Shown: in pieces, positions 8,158 through 18,045 of the stretch
Numbering within the stretch: position 1 is the first letter of the stretch
Layout of the letters: each line of letters begins with the position of its first letter
NCBI RefSeq assembly: GCF_000376565.1
Contig: NZ_BARG01000014.1
Location: 186,001 to 250,000 of the forward strand
DNA length: 64,000 nt
Reading direction: 5' to 3'
Source: Streptomyces hokutonensis
Lineage (GTDB): Bacteria > Actinomycetota > Actinomycetes > Streptomycetales > Streptomycetaceae
Position numbers and translations under genes: made by a program
The notes under the pieces: model-generated
What the model was told of the DNA's origin: nothing
The model's input: only the letters and a program-made list of their open reading frames with translations
The model's database searches: none

Positions 8158-10965
8158 GTGGACGACTATGCGGGTCGGGTGCTCGCCGACCGTTACCGCC
8201 TGCCGCTGCCGCCCTCCGACGAGTACGAACTCACCGAGACCCGGGCCTTCGACACCTACAGCGGGCAGGAAGTCCTGGTCCGCCAGGTGCCGTTGCCGGA
8301 GGTCGTCGAGGCTGAGGTGCTCGGCGAGGACGGGTTGCCCGACGGGTTCACGGCCCGCGACCGGGGCGCCCGGCGTCCGGCCGCGGCGCGCACCGCCACG
8401 CGGCGGCCCACCGATCCGGCGGTACGGCGTGCGGTCGAGGCCGCGCAGGCCGCGGCGCGGATCCCTGACCACCCCCGGCTGGACCAGGTCTTCGACGTGT
8501 TCGCCGAAGGCGGTTCGCTGTGGATAGTGAGCGAACTGGTGTCCGCCCAGCCGTTGTCCGCGCTGCTCGTCGAGAAGCCGTTGTCGCCGTACCGGGCGGC
8601 CGAGGTCGCCGCCGACGTGCTGATGGCGCTGCGGGTGCTGCACGCGCACGGCTGGGTGCACCGCAACATCACCGCCCGCACGGTACTCGTCTGCGACGAC
8701 GGCCGAGTCATGCTGACCGGCCTCGCGGTCGGCGCGGCGGAGGAAGCACTGTGCGGCTACGACCCGGTGCCCCCGCAGGACGGCGAGACCGAGGGCGGCA
8801 GCGGACACCCGGGACAGCGCGGTGGTGCTACGGCTCCGCCAACTCCCCGAGTTCCTACGGGTTCTACCGCACCCGCCGCTTCTACGACCCCTGCGATCCC
8901 CGGTGACTTCCGCGGAACCGGAGCCGGGACCGGAACCGGCGTTGCGCGTCACGGTGAAGGCCCCGGTGCCCCAAGCCGTGCCGTGAGTCCCGCCGGTGTG
9001 GACCCCGAGGCCGCTCGGCGGGCCGCCATCGAGGCCAGGGCCGCCGGAGGGCTGCCCGGAGTCGGGATGGAGAGCGGTGGCGGGAGCGGGGCGTCGGCCG
9101 CGCTGGCCCGCAGGGAAGTGGACACCGGCGGTGACGTCCGGGCCGCGCGGGCCGGGGCCATCGCCGCGTACCGGGCGGGAGCGCGTGCCGCCGCCCGGGT
9201 GCAGGAGGCCCAGCAGCCGGGACGGCCGGCGTTGCCCGGTGCACGGCCCGCCGCCGAGGGCGAGAACGGCGGTGCGCAGCCGGGCGGTTCGGCCGCGCTG
9301 CCGTCGGCGCCACTGCCGTATGCCGGTGGCCATGGAGTGGAGCACGCGGGTGGCAGTACGCCGCCGGGGCAGATCGCCGACCCCTACGGTGTCCGCAACA
9401 CCGCCTCCTGGCACGGTGCCGCGCCGCGCCCCGGCGCGCCGTCGCCGACGGACACGTTCACCGGTGCGGGCGCCTCGGCCCACGGCGACCGCACGACCAC
9501 CGGCCAGCCCAACACGGCTCCTACGGCCGCCCCTTACTTCCCCGGCCAGCCCCCTGCCGGCACCGGCAACCCGCACGTCCCCAGCCTCAGCAAGCCCGTC
9601 CCTCCCACCGCGACCCCAGTCCCCGCTCCCGACAACTCCCCCCAACCCCCCGCCCGCTGGGACGAGTTGGCCGCCGCCGGAGCCCCCGTGCGGCGCGGTC
9701 CCGCGACCGCGCTGGCGGCCGAGCGTGCCCGGCAGGTGCGGATGACCGTCGTGGGGCCCGTCACCGAGCGGTGGGCGCCGGAGCAGGCCGTGCCGGTGCA
9801 CGAGAACTGGCAGTTGGCCGCGCCGATCGGGCCCGCCACCGACCTGTGGGCGCTCGGCGCGCTGCTCTTCCGGGCCGTACAGGGGCACGCTCCCTATCCG
9901 GAGGAGGCGACCGCCGAGCTGGTGCAGCTCGTGTGCGCGGAGCCGCCCGCCTTCGCGGAGGAGTGCGGGCCGCTGCGGCCGGTCGTGGAGTCGCTGCTGC
10001 GGCAGGACCCGACCGAGCGGCTGGACTTCGAGGAACTGCGGGGCTGGCTGCGGTCGTTGGTGCGTTCGGCGCCCGAGCCCGAGGCCGGTGCCCATGTCGT
10101 CGCCACCCCGCCGACCGACCCGCGGCGGCTGCCGATCGTGCGGCGGCGCGGCGAGCTGGTGCGCAGGCGGCGGGCCGGGCTGCCCGCGACCAGTCCGCAC
10201 GGGCGGCACAAGCGGGCCAAGCAGGAGGTCACCGGGTCGCCCCGGCGCCTCGGCCGGACCCTGCTGCTGCTCATCTTCCTGCTGCTGGCCGGCGCGGTCG
10301 CGTACGCCATGCTCTTCCTGCCCAAGTCCGGGGAGGACACCGGCGCCGGGCAGGGGGACAAGACGGGAGCGGCGGGGGACGTCAGCCCCGCGCCCAGCCA
10401 GTCCTCGGCCCCGGCGAGCAGTCAGCCGCAGCCCGACCAGACGTCACCCGCAGCCTCCAACACCCCCTCCAGCTCGGCCGGTTCGACCGAGACGCAGACC
10501 GGCTCGAACGTCGCCGACGGCTTCGTGCTGCGCAAGGACTCCGTGGGATTCCAGGTCGCCGTGGCCAAGGGCTGGACCCGTACGCCGAAGAACGGCAGCG
10601 GCCAAGTGGTCTACTCCCACGGCGACTTCGAGCTGATCGTCGTGGCCGGGCGGGACAGCGCGTCGACGTACGGCAGCGACCCGATGGTCTACCAGCGGGA
10701 CAACGAGCGGGAGTTGCAGCCCTACCGCAACTCCAGCTGGGCCACGGCGACCGGCCTGCGGACCATCACGGTGGGCGGGAAGACCATGGCCGAGGGGCAG
10801 TTCACCTGGACGGACAGCCAGGGCGGCGACCTCTTCGTGCGCAACATGGCGTTCCTCATCGACGGCCGCTACCACATCGTTCAGGTGCGCGGCCCGGAGG
10901 CCCAACGGGACGAGGTGACACGGCTGTACGAGCAGGCGTCGTCGACCTATCAGTACACCGGCTGA
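8158..10965 (+). CDS. Pseudokinase receptor with large activation-segment insertion
   Basis: A 935-residue kinase-like protein that should be catalytically dead. There is no glycine-rich loop, and the VAIK lysine position reads VLVRQV. The catalytic loop is HRN at 168-170 instead of HRD, with the following KxxN also lost (ITART). LTGL at 186-189 stands where active paralogues have LTDF, so the metal-binding Asp is Gly188. Between this and the APE-like WAPEQ there is an insertion of ~330 Pro/Ala/Gly-rich residues (bases ~8755-9745). The C-lobe then resumes with DLWALGALLFRAVQG. A TM helix (TLLLLIFLLLAGAVAYAMLFL) and an extracellular domain with GFQVAVAKGW follow. The GTG at 8158 has an ideal GGGGGAGG site; an upstream in-frame GTG at 8068 is less likely. 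Confidence 0.9.
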   Translation: MDDYAGRVLADRYRLPLPPSDEYELTETRAFDTYSGQEVLVRQVPLPEVVEAEVLGEDGLPDGFTARDRGARRPAAARTATRRPTDPAVRRAVEAAQAAARIPDHPRLDQVFDVFAEGGSLWIVSELVSAQPLSALLVEKPLSPYRAAEVAADVLMALRVLHAHGWVHRNITARTVLVCDDGRVMLTGLAVGAAEEALCGYDPVPPQDGETEGGSGHPGQRGGATAPPTPRVPTGSTAPAASTTPAIPGDFRGTGAGTGTGVARHGEGPGAPSRAVSPAGVDPEAARRAAIEARAAGGLPGVGMESGGGSGASAALARREVDTGGDVRAARAGAIAAYRAGARAAARVQEAQQPGRPALPGARPAAEGENGGAQPGGSAALPSAPLPYAGGHGVEHAGGSTPPGQIADPYGVRNTASWHGAAPRPGAPSPTDTFTGAGASAHGDRTTTGQPNTAPTAAPYFPGQPPAGTGNPHVPSLSKPVPPTATPVPAPDNSPQPPARWDELAAAGAPVRRGPATALAAERARQVRMTVVGPVTERWAPEQAVPVHENWQLAAPIGPATDLWALGALLFRAVQGHAPYPEEATAELVQLVCAEPPAFAEECGPLRPVVESLLRQDPTERLDFEELRGWLRSLVRSAPEPEAGAHVVATPPTDPRRLPIVRRRGELVRRRRAGLPATSPHGRHKRAKQEVTGSPRRLGRTLLLLIFLLLAGAVAYAMLFLPKSGEDTGAGQGDKTGAAGDVSPAPSQSSAPASSQPQPDQTSPAASNTPSSSAGSTETQTGSNVADGFVLRKDSVGFQVAVAKGWTRTPKNGSGQVVYSHGDFELIVVAGRDSASTYGSDPMVYQRDNERELQPYRNSSWATATGLRTITVGGKTMAEGQFTWTDSQGGDLFVRNMAFLIDGRYHIVQVRGPEAQRDEVTRLYEQASSTYQYTG

Positions 10966-11113
10966 CCTTCGGAGGCGGCGCGCCGGAGCCGAATGGTTCC
11001 CGTTCGGGCGCAGAAGCGACAACCGTCACAGTGCGGTCTCCTTGGTACCCCGCTGGTTCCCTGTCGGAGGGCCGGTCCTTACGCTGAGCCTGTCAAGAGC
11101 ATTGCGGGGCAAC

Positions 11114-12829
11114 GTGAATCAGATGCAGGGCCTGCTCCTCGCGGGGCGCTATCGGCTCGCCGAATCGATCGGCAGCGGCGGCATGGGCCGGGTGTGGCGT
11201 GCGCACGACGAGGTGCTGCACCGGGCCGTCGCCATCAAGGAGTTGACGGCCGCGCTCTATGTTTCCGAGAGCGACCAGCCGAGACTGCTGGCGCGCACCC
11301 GCGCCGAGGCGCGCGCCGCCGCGCGCATCAACCACTCCGCCGTCGTCACCGTGCACGACGTCCTCGAACACGACGGCCGCCCGTGGATCGTCATGGAGCT
11401 GGTCGAGGGCAACTCGCTGGCCGACGAGGTCAAGGAGCAGGGCCGTATCGAGCCGGCCGAGGCCGCGCGCATCGGCATGTGGGTGCTCCGCGCCCTGCGC
11501 GCCGCGCACGCCGCCGGCGTCCTGCACCGTGACGTCAAGCCGGGCAACGTACTGCTCGGGCAGGACGGGCGGGTGCTGCTCACCGACTTCGGCATCGCGC
11601 AGATCGAGGGCGACAGCACGATCACTCGGACCGGAGAGGTCGTCGGCTCCGTCGACTACCTGGCCCCCGAGCGCGTCCGCGGCGCCGACCCGGGACCGTC
11701 CTCCGACCTGTGGGCGCTGGGCGCCACGCTGTACACGGCGGTCGAGGGCCGGTCGCCGTTCCGCCGCACCTCGCCGCTGTCCACGATGCAGGCCGTCGTC
11801 GAGGAGGAGGCCGGCGAACTGCGGTACGCCGGTCCGCTCGCGCCCGTCATCGCCGCGCTGCTGAACAAGGACCCCGACCTGCGGCCGAACGCGGACCAGA
11901 CCGAGCACATGCTCGCGGAGGCCGCCGAGGGACGACGGCCGCGGTCGGCGGAGGAGTGGCTGCCGACGCAGCGGGTGGGCTCACGGGCGGAGAGTTTCAC
12001 GGACACGCCCGGCACCGGCGCGACGCCGTATCCCGGCACGGGTCCGACGCCGTACCCGGGCACGGGCGCGACGCCGTACACAGGCACGGGCGCGCCGTCG
12101 TACGCGTCGGCGACGGGGGGCACGTACCAGCAGCACACGCCGCCCGTCTCCCTCGTGGGTCCCGGCGGTGCCGCGCCCGCTCCGCCGAAGCGCCGCCGGT
12201 TCCGTTCGGTGGTCCTGGTGGTCGTCCTCGCCGCGCTCGTCGGCGGCGGTACGGCGCTGGGGCTGCAGAAGTGGAACCAGGACCGGGACCAGGGCGGCAC
12301 CCCGGGCGCGTCGGCCTCGCAGAGTTCCACGCCGAGTTCGGCGCCGAGCACGGATCCCGCTGCCAACTGGCGGACCTACCACGACCCTTGGGGCTTCGAC
12401 ATATCGCTCCCCAAGGGCTGGGTGCGGACGGTCTACAGCGACTCCGGCGGTATCAAGCAGGTCGACTACACGCCCGACAAGGGCGAGCACTTCGTCCGTA
12501 TCGCCATCGACCCCTCTCCGGACTTCCCCACCGCGAACGCCCACCAGCTGGATCTTGAAGTACAGCTCCAGCGGCTGGTCGACTACCGGCGGGTGACCCT
12601 GGAGGCGAACACCTACCGCGACCGCCCCGGCTCGCTGTGGGACTACACCTGGACCGCGCAGGCGAAGGACACGCCCTTCCCGGGGCCGCGGCGCGCCATC
12701 GAGGAGACGTACACCTCCCGTGACGGGATCGAGTACGCGATCTACATGTCCGCGCCGGCCGCGGACTGGGCCACGACGAGCAAACAGTTCAAGTCGGTCC
12801 TGCAGAGCTGGAGCCCCGACTCGGGCTGA
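11114..12829 (+). CDS. Ser/Thr protein kinase receptor with GTGxTPYP repeats
   Basis: Membrane kinase of 571 residues with an intact active site: glycine loop GSGGMGRVW, Lys42 in VAIKEL, HRD at 138-140, DFG from 158. After the kinase domain a short repeat region (bases ~12010-12100) reads as four variants of GTGATPYP, a Pro/Tyr-rich linker. The TM helix is near 364-386 (SVVLVVVLAALVGGGTALGL). The extracellular domain carries GFDISLPKGW and a later LWDYTWTA, both matching the paralogues. The start is taken as the GTG at 11114, with GCGGGGC upstream; the ATG at 11123 is possible. The next kinase begins 17 bases after this stop, so the two are probably cotranscribed. Confidence 0.9.
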   Translation: MNQMQGLLLAGRYRLAESIGSGGMGRVWRAHDEVLHRAVAIKELTAALYVSESDQPRLLARTRAEARAAARINHSAVVTVHDVLEHDGRPWIVMELVEGNSLADEVKEQGRIEPAEAARIGMWVLRALRAAHAAGVLHRDVKPGNVLLGQDGRVLLTDFGIAQIEGDSTITRTGEVVGSVDYLAPERVRGADPGPSSDLWALGATLYTAVEGRSPFRRTSPLSTMQAVVEEEAGELRYAGPLAPVIAALLNKDPDLRPNADQTEHMLAEAAEGRRPRSAEEWLPTQRVGSRAESFTDTPGTGATPYPGTGPTPYPGTGATPYTGTGAPSYASATGGTYQQHTPPVSLVGPGGAAPAPPKRRRFRSVVLVVVLAALVGGGTALGLQKWNQDRDQGGTPGASASQSSTPSSAPSTDPAANWRTYHDPWGFDISLPKGWVRTVYSDSGGIKQVDYTPDKGEHFVRIAIDPSPDFPTANAHQLDLEVQLQRLVDYRRVTLEANTYRDRPGSLWDYTWTAQAKDTPFPGPRRAIEETYTSRDGIEYAIYMSAPAADWATTSKQFKSVLQSWSPDSG

Positions 12830-12846
12830 CCGCTTCCGCTTGCGTC

Positions 12847-14514
12847 ATGATGGTGCGCATGGGGACCGAGGGGGACAGCGTCCGGGTGATCGCCGGGCGC
12901 TACCGACTGGAGAAGCGGCTCGGGCGCGGCGGCATGGGCGTCGTGTGGCGGGCGACCGACCAACTGCTGGGCCGGCAGGTCGCCGTCAAGGAGATCGCGC
13001 AGGACGACTCGCTCTCCGAGGAGGAGGCCCGGCAGCACCGCGACCGGACGCTGCGCGAGGCGCGGGCGGTCGCGCAGCTGCGGCATCCGCACATCATCGT
13101 CGTCCATGACGTCGTCGAGCAGGACGAACGGCCGTACATCGTCATGGAGTTGATCGACGGCGGCTCGCTCGCCGACCGGATCTCCACGCACGGCCCCGTC
13201 GACGCCGCCGAAGCCGCGCGGATCGGTGTCGCCCTCCTCGGCGCGCTGCGCACGGCGCACGCGGCGGGCGTCCTGCACCGGGACATCAAACCGGCGAACG
13301 TGCTGCTGGAGACCGCTTCCGACGAGGCCGACGCCGATCGAGTCGTCCTGACCGACTTCGGTATCGCGCAGGTCGCGGGCGCCACGACGCTCACCGAGAA
13401 CGGCGCGTTCGTCGGCTCGCCCGAGTACACCGCGCCGGAGCGGATGTCCGGCGTGCGGACCGGTCCCGCGTCCGACCTGTGGTCCCTGGGCGCGCTGCTG
13501 TGCACGGTGCTGAGCGGCGAATCGCCGTTCCGGCGCGACTCGTTGGGCGGCATCCTGCACGCCGTCGTCTTCGACGAGATCCGGCCACCCGAAGAGGCCC
13601 GGCCGCTGCTGCCCGTCGTACGGGGACTGCTCGAACGCGATCCGGAACGGCGGCTGGGGGCGGCGGAGGCCGAGCGGATGCTGCGCGCCTTCCTGAAGAC
13701 GGGGCGCACACCGAAGGCGGCGGCCGGGGGTGCCTCGCCCGGTTATACGCCGACCCAAAAGGACGTTCCGCTGCGGGAGTTGGCGCCACCACCCCAACCG
13801 TCGACACCGTCACCCACGCCCCCCGCCACGGAAGTGCCGCCCCCTCGGCGTTCCACGCGCGGTGTCCTCGTGGCCGCGTTGCTGGTCGCGGCGATGGCGG
13901 GTGCGGGGGTGTCGGCGGCGGCGCTGTTGATGCGCGGGGACGACAAGGAGGCTTCCCCGCCGGTGAGTTCGGCGCCGTTGACCTCCACGAGCGCCGGTAC
14001 GACGTCACCGTCACCCACCCGTTCGGCCACGCCCTCGCCTTCGAAGACCGCCAACACCCCCACCGCGCCCTCCGGTTACCGCGTCGCCCACGACCCCGAC
14101 GGCTTCGCGCTCGCCGTACCGGAGGACTTCACGCGCGTCCCGCAGGGCGAGCGCATCTTCTACATGTCGCCGGGGGAGACCTTCCGGCTCGGCATCAAGA
14201 TGTCGGACCCCGCGGCGGGCGGCCCGCTCGCGGTGATGAAGAGCGCGGCGGCCAAGGGGGCGGACACGAACCCCGGTTACCACGACGGCAAGGTCACCGA
14301 CACCACCCACTACGGACACCCCGCCGCGCTCTGGGAGTTCACCTGGAACGGCTTCAGCACGGCGGAGGGGCCCCGGCACACCTACGACCTGTGCTGGGAG
14401 GCGGGTGGCCGGATGTACGACGTGTGGGTGTCGGCGCCGGTCGGGAAGGTGCGGGAGGCGAAGGAGTACTTCGACGTGGCGCTGGACACGTTCGTACCGG
14501 AGCAAAAGCAATAA
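12847..14514 (+). CDS. Ser/Thr protein kinase receptor
   Basis: Membrane kinase of ~555 residues. Active-site residues are all present: GRGGMGVVW, Lys48 in VAVKEI, HRD at 144-146, DFG from 170. A ten-residue acidic insertion (around SDEADAD) lies between the catalytic loop and DFG and is absent from the neighbours. A Pro/Thr-rich linker leads to a TM helix at about 339-361 (GVLVAALLVAAMAGAGVSAAAL). The extracellular part contains GFALAVPEDF and LWEFTWNG. The start is uncertain: ATG at 12847, 12850 or 12859, or GTG at 12886 behind GAGGGGGA. None of the ATGs has a good ribosome site. It follows the previous kinase after 17 bases. Confidence 0.88.
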   Translation: MMVRMGTEGDSVRVIAGRYRLEKRLGRGGMGVVWRATDQLLGRQVAVKEIAQDDSLSEEEARQHRDRTLREARAVAQLRHPHIIVVHDVVEQDERPYIVMELIDGGSLADRISTHGPVDAAEAARIGVALLGALRTAHAAGVLHRDIKPANVLLETASDEADADRVVLTDFGIAQVAGATTLTENGAFVGSPEYTAPERMSGVRTGPASDLWSLGALLCTVLSGESPFRRDSLGGILHAVVFDEIRPPEEARPLLPVVRGLLERDPERRLGAAEAERMLRAFLKTGRTPKAAAGGASPGYTPTQKDVPLRELAPPPQPSTPSPTPPATEVPPPRRSTRGVLVAALLVAAMAGAGVSAAALLMRGDDKEASPPVSSAPLTSTSAGTTSPSPTRSATPSPSKTANTPTAPSGYRVAHDPDGFALAVPEDFTRVPQGERIFYMSPGETFRLGIKMSDPAAGGPLAVMKSAAAKGADTNPGYHDGKVTDTTHYGHPAALWEFTWNGFSTAEGPRHTYDLCWEAGGRMYDVWVSAPVGKVREAKEYFDVALDTFVPEQKQ

Positions 14515-14585
14515 AGGTGACCGTTCGAGTCACGGGTGTGTGACCGGAACGCGTTCCCTGTGGATACGGGAGCGGTCGCCGCGAT

Positions 14586-16184
14586 ATGGATGGACCCATG
14601 AGCAGCGACGGGGGTCAGGGCGGCGGGTCCGACGAGACGACGAGTTTTGTTCTGCAACCGCCGAGACCGAAGGTGCCGCAACCCGCGCGGGACACCGGCA
14701 CCGGACGTCTGATCGCCGGGCGCTACCGGCTGCTCGGCAAGCTCGGGCACGGTGGTATGGGCACGGTGTGGCGCGCCCGGGACGAGACGATGGACCGCGA
14801 GGTCGCCGTCAAGGAACCTCGTGTTCCGGACAACCTTCCCGAACGCGAACGTGACAACGCGTTCGAACGAATGCGCCGCGAGGCACGCGCGGCGGCCCGG
14901 CTCGATCACCCTGCTGTCGTGACCGTGCACGACGTGGCCGTCGTCGACGGCCGGCCGTGGATCGTGATGGAGCTGGTGACCGGCCGCTCCCTGGGCGAGG
15001 TGCTGCAGGAGGGCACCCTCGGCGCGCGCGACGCGGCCCGGATCGGCCTCCAGGTGCTGGGCGCCCTGGAAGCCGCGCACGCGGCGGGCGTCCTGCACCG
15101 TGACGTCAAGCCGGACAACGTCCTGCTCGGCCGCCACGACCGGGTCGTGCTGACCGACTTCGGGATAGCCCAGATCGAGGGCGAGACGAACCTGACCGAC
15201 ACCGGCGGCTTCGTCGGCTCGCCCGAATACATCGCGCCGGAACGGGTGTTGGGCCAGCGCCCGGGACCCGCCTCCGACCTGTGGTCCCTCGGCGTGGTCC
15301 TGTACGCGGCGACGGAGGGCGTCTCCCCGTTCCGCCGCAGCAACACCCCCGCCACCCTTCAGTCGGTCCTCAACTCCGTGCCCGCGCCGCCGGTTTCGGC
15401 GCCGGGTCCGCTCGCCGAGCTCATCACCGTCCTGCTGGCCAAGGACCCCGCGAGCCGCCCGGACGCGGCCCGGGTGCGCGCCGTACTCGAATCGGTGGCG
15501 AACCCGCCGGCTCCGGCGTCGACGCAGGAGGTGCGGTACGTCCAACGGGCCCCGGGAAAGCGCCGGTTGGGCCGCAAGGCGTGGCTCGGGCTCGGTGCCG
15601 TGGTCGTCGCGGGCGCGGTGGCGGCCGCGTACCTGGTGTTCGCGAACCCGTTCGCGGGGCCGCTGCCGGACGGCTGGAAGAAGCATCACGAGTCCGACGT
15701 GGCCGCGACGCTCGCCGTCCCGGCCGCATACAAGAGGACAACTCCCGACCGTACTTCGGACAAGAGCCACTGGGTCACGTACACCGACCCGAGCGGCAGC
15801 ATCTGGGTCTTCCTGAGCCTCGACAAGAAGTCCGAGGACACCAACGGGTACATCAAGGACTCGGCGGCGGCCGAAATGTACTCGGACAACGGCGACTTCA
15901 AGACCAACGGCAGCGTCGACCTCGACATGGGCAAGGCCGCGACGACCGTCCCGAAGCCGACCGGCACCTACCGGGGCGAACCGTCCGCCGAGAACACGGT
16001 CGTCTACGACTCCGACGACAGCCTGAACCCCCTGCCCCGCGAGCTGCGGATCCTCTACTACAAGACCTCCGCCGGGGACATGTACCGGCTCACCGTCAGC
16101 TACCCGGGCAAGGGCGACTTCACCGCCCGTGGCCGCGAGGTGGCGAGGGCGGCGATCGCCAACCTGGACGTCGACAGCCTGTGA
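14586..16184 (+). CDS. Ser/Thr protein kinase receptor
   Basis: Membrane kinase of 532 residues with a ~40-residue N-terminal extension before the kinase domain. Catalytic elements are intact: GHGGMGTVW, Lys76 in VAVKEP, HRD at 171-173, DFG from 191. The TM helix starts near 333 (AWLGLGAVVVAGAVAAAYLVF). The extracellular domain is the most diverged of the set: the usual GF-x-LP-x-GW motif is reduced to AATLAVPAAY. The ATG at 14586 lies 10 bases after GGGAGCGG; ATG 14598 is an alternative. A short hairpin (GTGAGC/GCTCAC) overlaps the stop codon and could end the kinase operon before the LamG gene. Confidence 0.9.
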   Translation: MDGPMSSDGGQGGGSDETTSFVLQPPRPKVPQPARDTGTGRLIAGRYRLLGKLGHGGMGTVWRARDETMDREVAVKEPRVPDNLPERERDNAFERMRREARAAARLDHPAVVTVHDVAVVDGRPWIVMELVTGRSLGEVLQEGTLGARDAARIGLQVLGALEAAHAAGVLHRDVKPDNVLLGRHDRVVLTDFGIAQIEGETNLTDTGGFVGSPEYIAPERVLGQRPGPASDLWSLGVVLYAATEGVSPFRRSNTPATLQSVLNSVPAPPVSAPGPLAELITVLLAKDPASRPDAARVRAVLESVANPPAPASTQEVRYVQRAPGKRRLGRKAWLGLGAVVVAGAVAAAYLVFANPFAGPLPDGWKKHHESDVAATLAVPAAYKRTTPDRTSDKSHWVTYTDPSGSIWVFLSLDKKSEDTNGYIKDSAAAEMYSDNGDFKTNGSVDLDMGKAATTVPKPTGTYRGEPSAENTVVYDSDDSLNPLPRELRILYYKTSAGDMYRLTVSYPGKGDFTARGREVARAAIANLDVDSL

Positions 16185-16271
16185 GCGGTGGGCTCACCGA
16201 GCTCAATTGCGTTGCCAGTGGCGGCAGTTGAGGTCATTCTCTCTTTGCCGGATCTTGGGAGGGGATTGACC

Positions 16272-18017
16272 TTGAGGATGTCCGAGTGGAGACGCGCCGC
16301 GGTGACCTGCGCGGCCGTGGCACTGACCACCGCCACCATGACGGGAGTCGCGACGGCGGCGGGCGACACCGAGGCGCCACAGGCGCCGGTGGTCTCGTCG
16401 GCGGAGTACCCGGACGACAGTAACGAGCATGACGGGGTGGGCAGTTACGGCACCTTCGTCTTCGACTCGGCGTCCGACGACGTGGTGTCGTACCGCTACG
16501 AGTGGATGGGCGGCCTTCCACAGACCCTCAAGCCGGCCGAGCCCGGCGCCGCGGTCTCCCTGCGCTGGCTGCCGCAGACGAACAGCCCGACGTACCTCTA
16601 CGCCCAGGCGATCGACGCCGCGGGGAACGTCAGCGCCAGGACGACCTACTTCGTCCGGGTCAAGTCGGGCCGGGCGGCGGTCACCCACTGGGACCCGCAG
16701 CACGACTCCGGCGCGGACACCGGCACCGGCGTCACCCCCGACGCGCAGGGCCCCACCGGGACGAGCATCGCCTCCGCCGCCCGGTTCGACGGCACGGACG
16801 AGGCGTACGCCACGCTCGGCTCTGCGGTGGACACGGCGAAGATCTTCTCGGTCGGCGCCTGGGTCCGCCCGGACACGCTCGACGCCGACATGACCGCCGT
16901 GAGCCGCACCGGCTTCACCCTCGGTCTGACGGCCAACTCCACGAGCAGTGCGCCCACTTGGTCCTTCTCGCTGCCCACCACGAGCGGCGGCTCCGTACAC
17001 CTCACCGGCGGCTCCCCCGAGCCGGGCGAGTGGGCCCATCTCGTCGGCGTGTACGACGCCGAGCAGCACACGGCCCGCCTCTACGTCGACGGCGACCTCG
17101 TGGCCACGGACGGGAACACGGTCGCAGCCGGCGGCGCGGGTCCCCTGCGGCTCGGCTCCGAAGGCGACACCGGGGCCACCGGGGCCACCGGAGACACCGG
17201 GGCCACCGACGGCACCGCGCACTGGCACGGCCTGCTCACCGACGTGAACGTCTGGGACCGCGTCTACGTCCCCGGGGAGATCACGGCCGCCGCCACCCGC
17301 ACCCCGCAGCGCCAGGGCTACTGGGACCTGGAGACGGCGACCGGCGGCAGCAGTCCCGAGTACGCGGGCGGTGCGCCGCTCACCCTGGCCGGCGACGCGT
17401 CGATCTACACGGCCGCCGACGACTGCGACGTGAACCCCGACTGCACCCCGGATCGGTACCCCATGGTGGGCTACGGCGACCTCCTCCTGGACGGCGACGG
17501 CGACTACGCCACCACCCCGGACGCGGTACGCCCGACCGACGCGGGCTTCTCCGTCACGACCCACGTCCGCATCGACGGGGGCACGGCCACGCACGACATG
17601 ACCCTTCTGTCCCAACCCGGGCTGCACACCAGCCTGTTCACCCTGCGCTATGTCGCCGCGTCCCAGTCCTGGCAGGCCGTGGTCGCCCACGAGGACAGCG
17701 CCGACGCACCGACCACCACGGTCACCGCGCCCGTCTCGCCGTTCGGGGCGGGGGAGGACGAGTTCCTCGCCGTGGTCTACGACGAGAAGACGGACCAACT
17801 CCGCCTGTACGTCGACGACATCTACGCCTCCGACTCCGCGAGCGTGACGGGCAAGGACACCTGGACCCCCACCGGCGACCTCCAGATCGGCCGCAGCATC
17901 ACGGCGGGCACCGGGACGGACTACCTGACCGGTGAGCTCGACGAGGTCCACACCTACGCCGGCGTGCTCGACCAGACCCGGCTGGCGATGCTGCGACTGG
18001 GCGGCTCGGATGCCTGA
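16272..18017 (+). CDS. Secreted protein with two LamG/concanavalin-like domains
   Basis: About 581 residues with a signal peptide ending near GVATAAG. After an Ig/fibronectin-like N-terminal segment (TEAPQAPVVSS up to TTYFVRVK) come two LamG-type jelly-roll domains. The first starts at ARFDGTDEAYATLG and includes WAHLVGVYDAEQHTARLYVDG; the second starts at LDGDGDYATTPDAVRP and includes DQLRLYVDDIYAS. Such domains usually bind glycans or extracellular matrix. Inside the first, a five-repeat collagen-like Gly-X-Thr run (GDTGATGATGDTGAT) forms a loop. The start is TTG 16272, six bases after GGGAGGGG; ATG 16278 is possible. It is not kinase-like and sits within the kinase array, so a ligand or partner role is only a guess. 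Confidence 0.8.
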   Translation: MRMSEWRRAAVTCAAVALTTATMTGVATAAGDTEAPQAPVVSSAEYPDDSNEHDGVGSYGTFVFDSASDDVVSYRYEWMGGLPQTLKPAEPGAAVSLRWLPQTNSPTYLYAQAIDAAGNVSARTTYFVRVKSGRAAVTHWDPQHDSGADTGTGVTPDAQGPTGTSIASAARFDGTDEAYATLGSAVDTAKIFSVGAWVRPDTLDADMTAVSRTGFTLGLTANSTSSAPTWSFSLPTTSGGSVHLTGGSPEPGEWAHLVGVYDAEQHTARLYVDGDLVATDGNTVAAGGAGPLRLGSEGDTGATGATGDTGATDGTAHWHGLLTDVNVWDRVYVPGEITAAATRTPQRQGYWDLETATGGSSPEYAGGAPLTLAGDASIYTAADDCDVNPDCTPDRYPMVGYGDLLLDGDGDYATTPDAVRPTDAGFSVTTHVRIDGGTATHDMTLLSQPGLHTSLFTLRYVAASQSWQAVVAHEDSADAPTTTVTAPVSPFGAGEDEFLAVVYDEKTDQLRLYVDDIYASDSASVTGKDTWTPTGDLQIGRSITAGTGTDYLTGELDEVHTYAGVLDQTRLAMLRLGGSDA

Positions 18018-18045
18018 CCGGGCGCTGGGGTAAGGGGAGTTGGCG

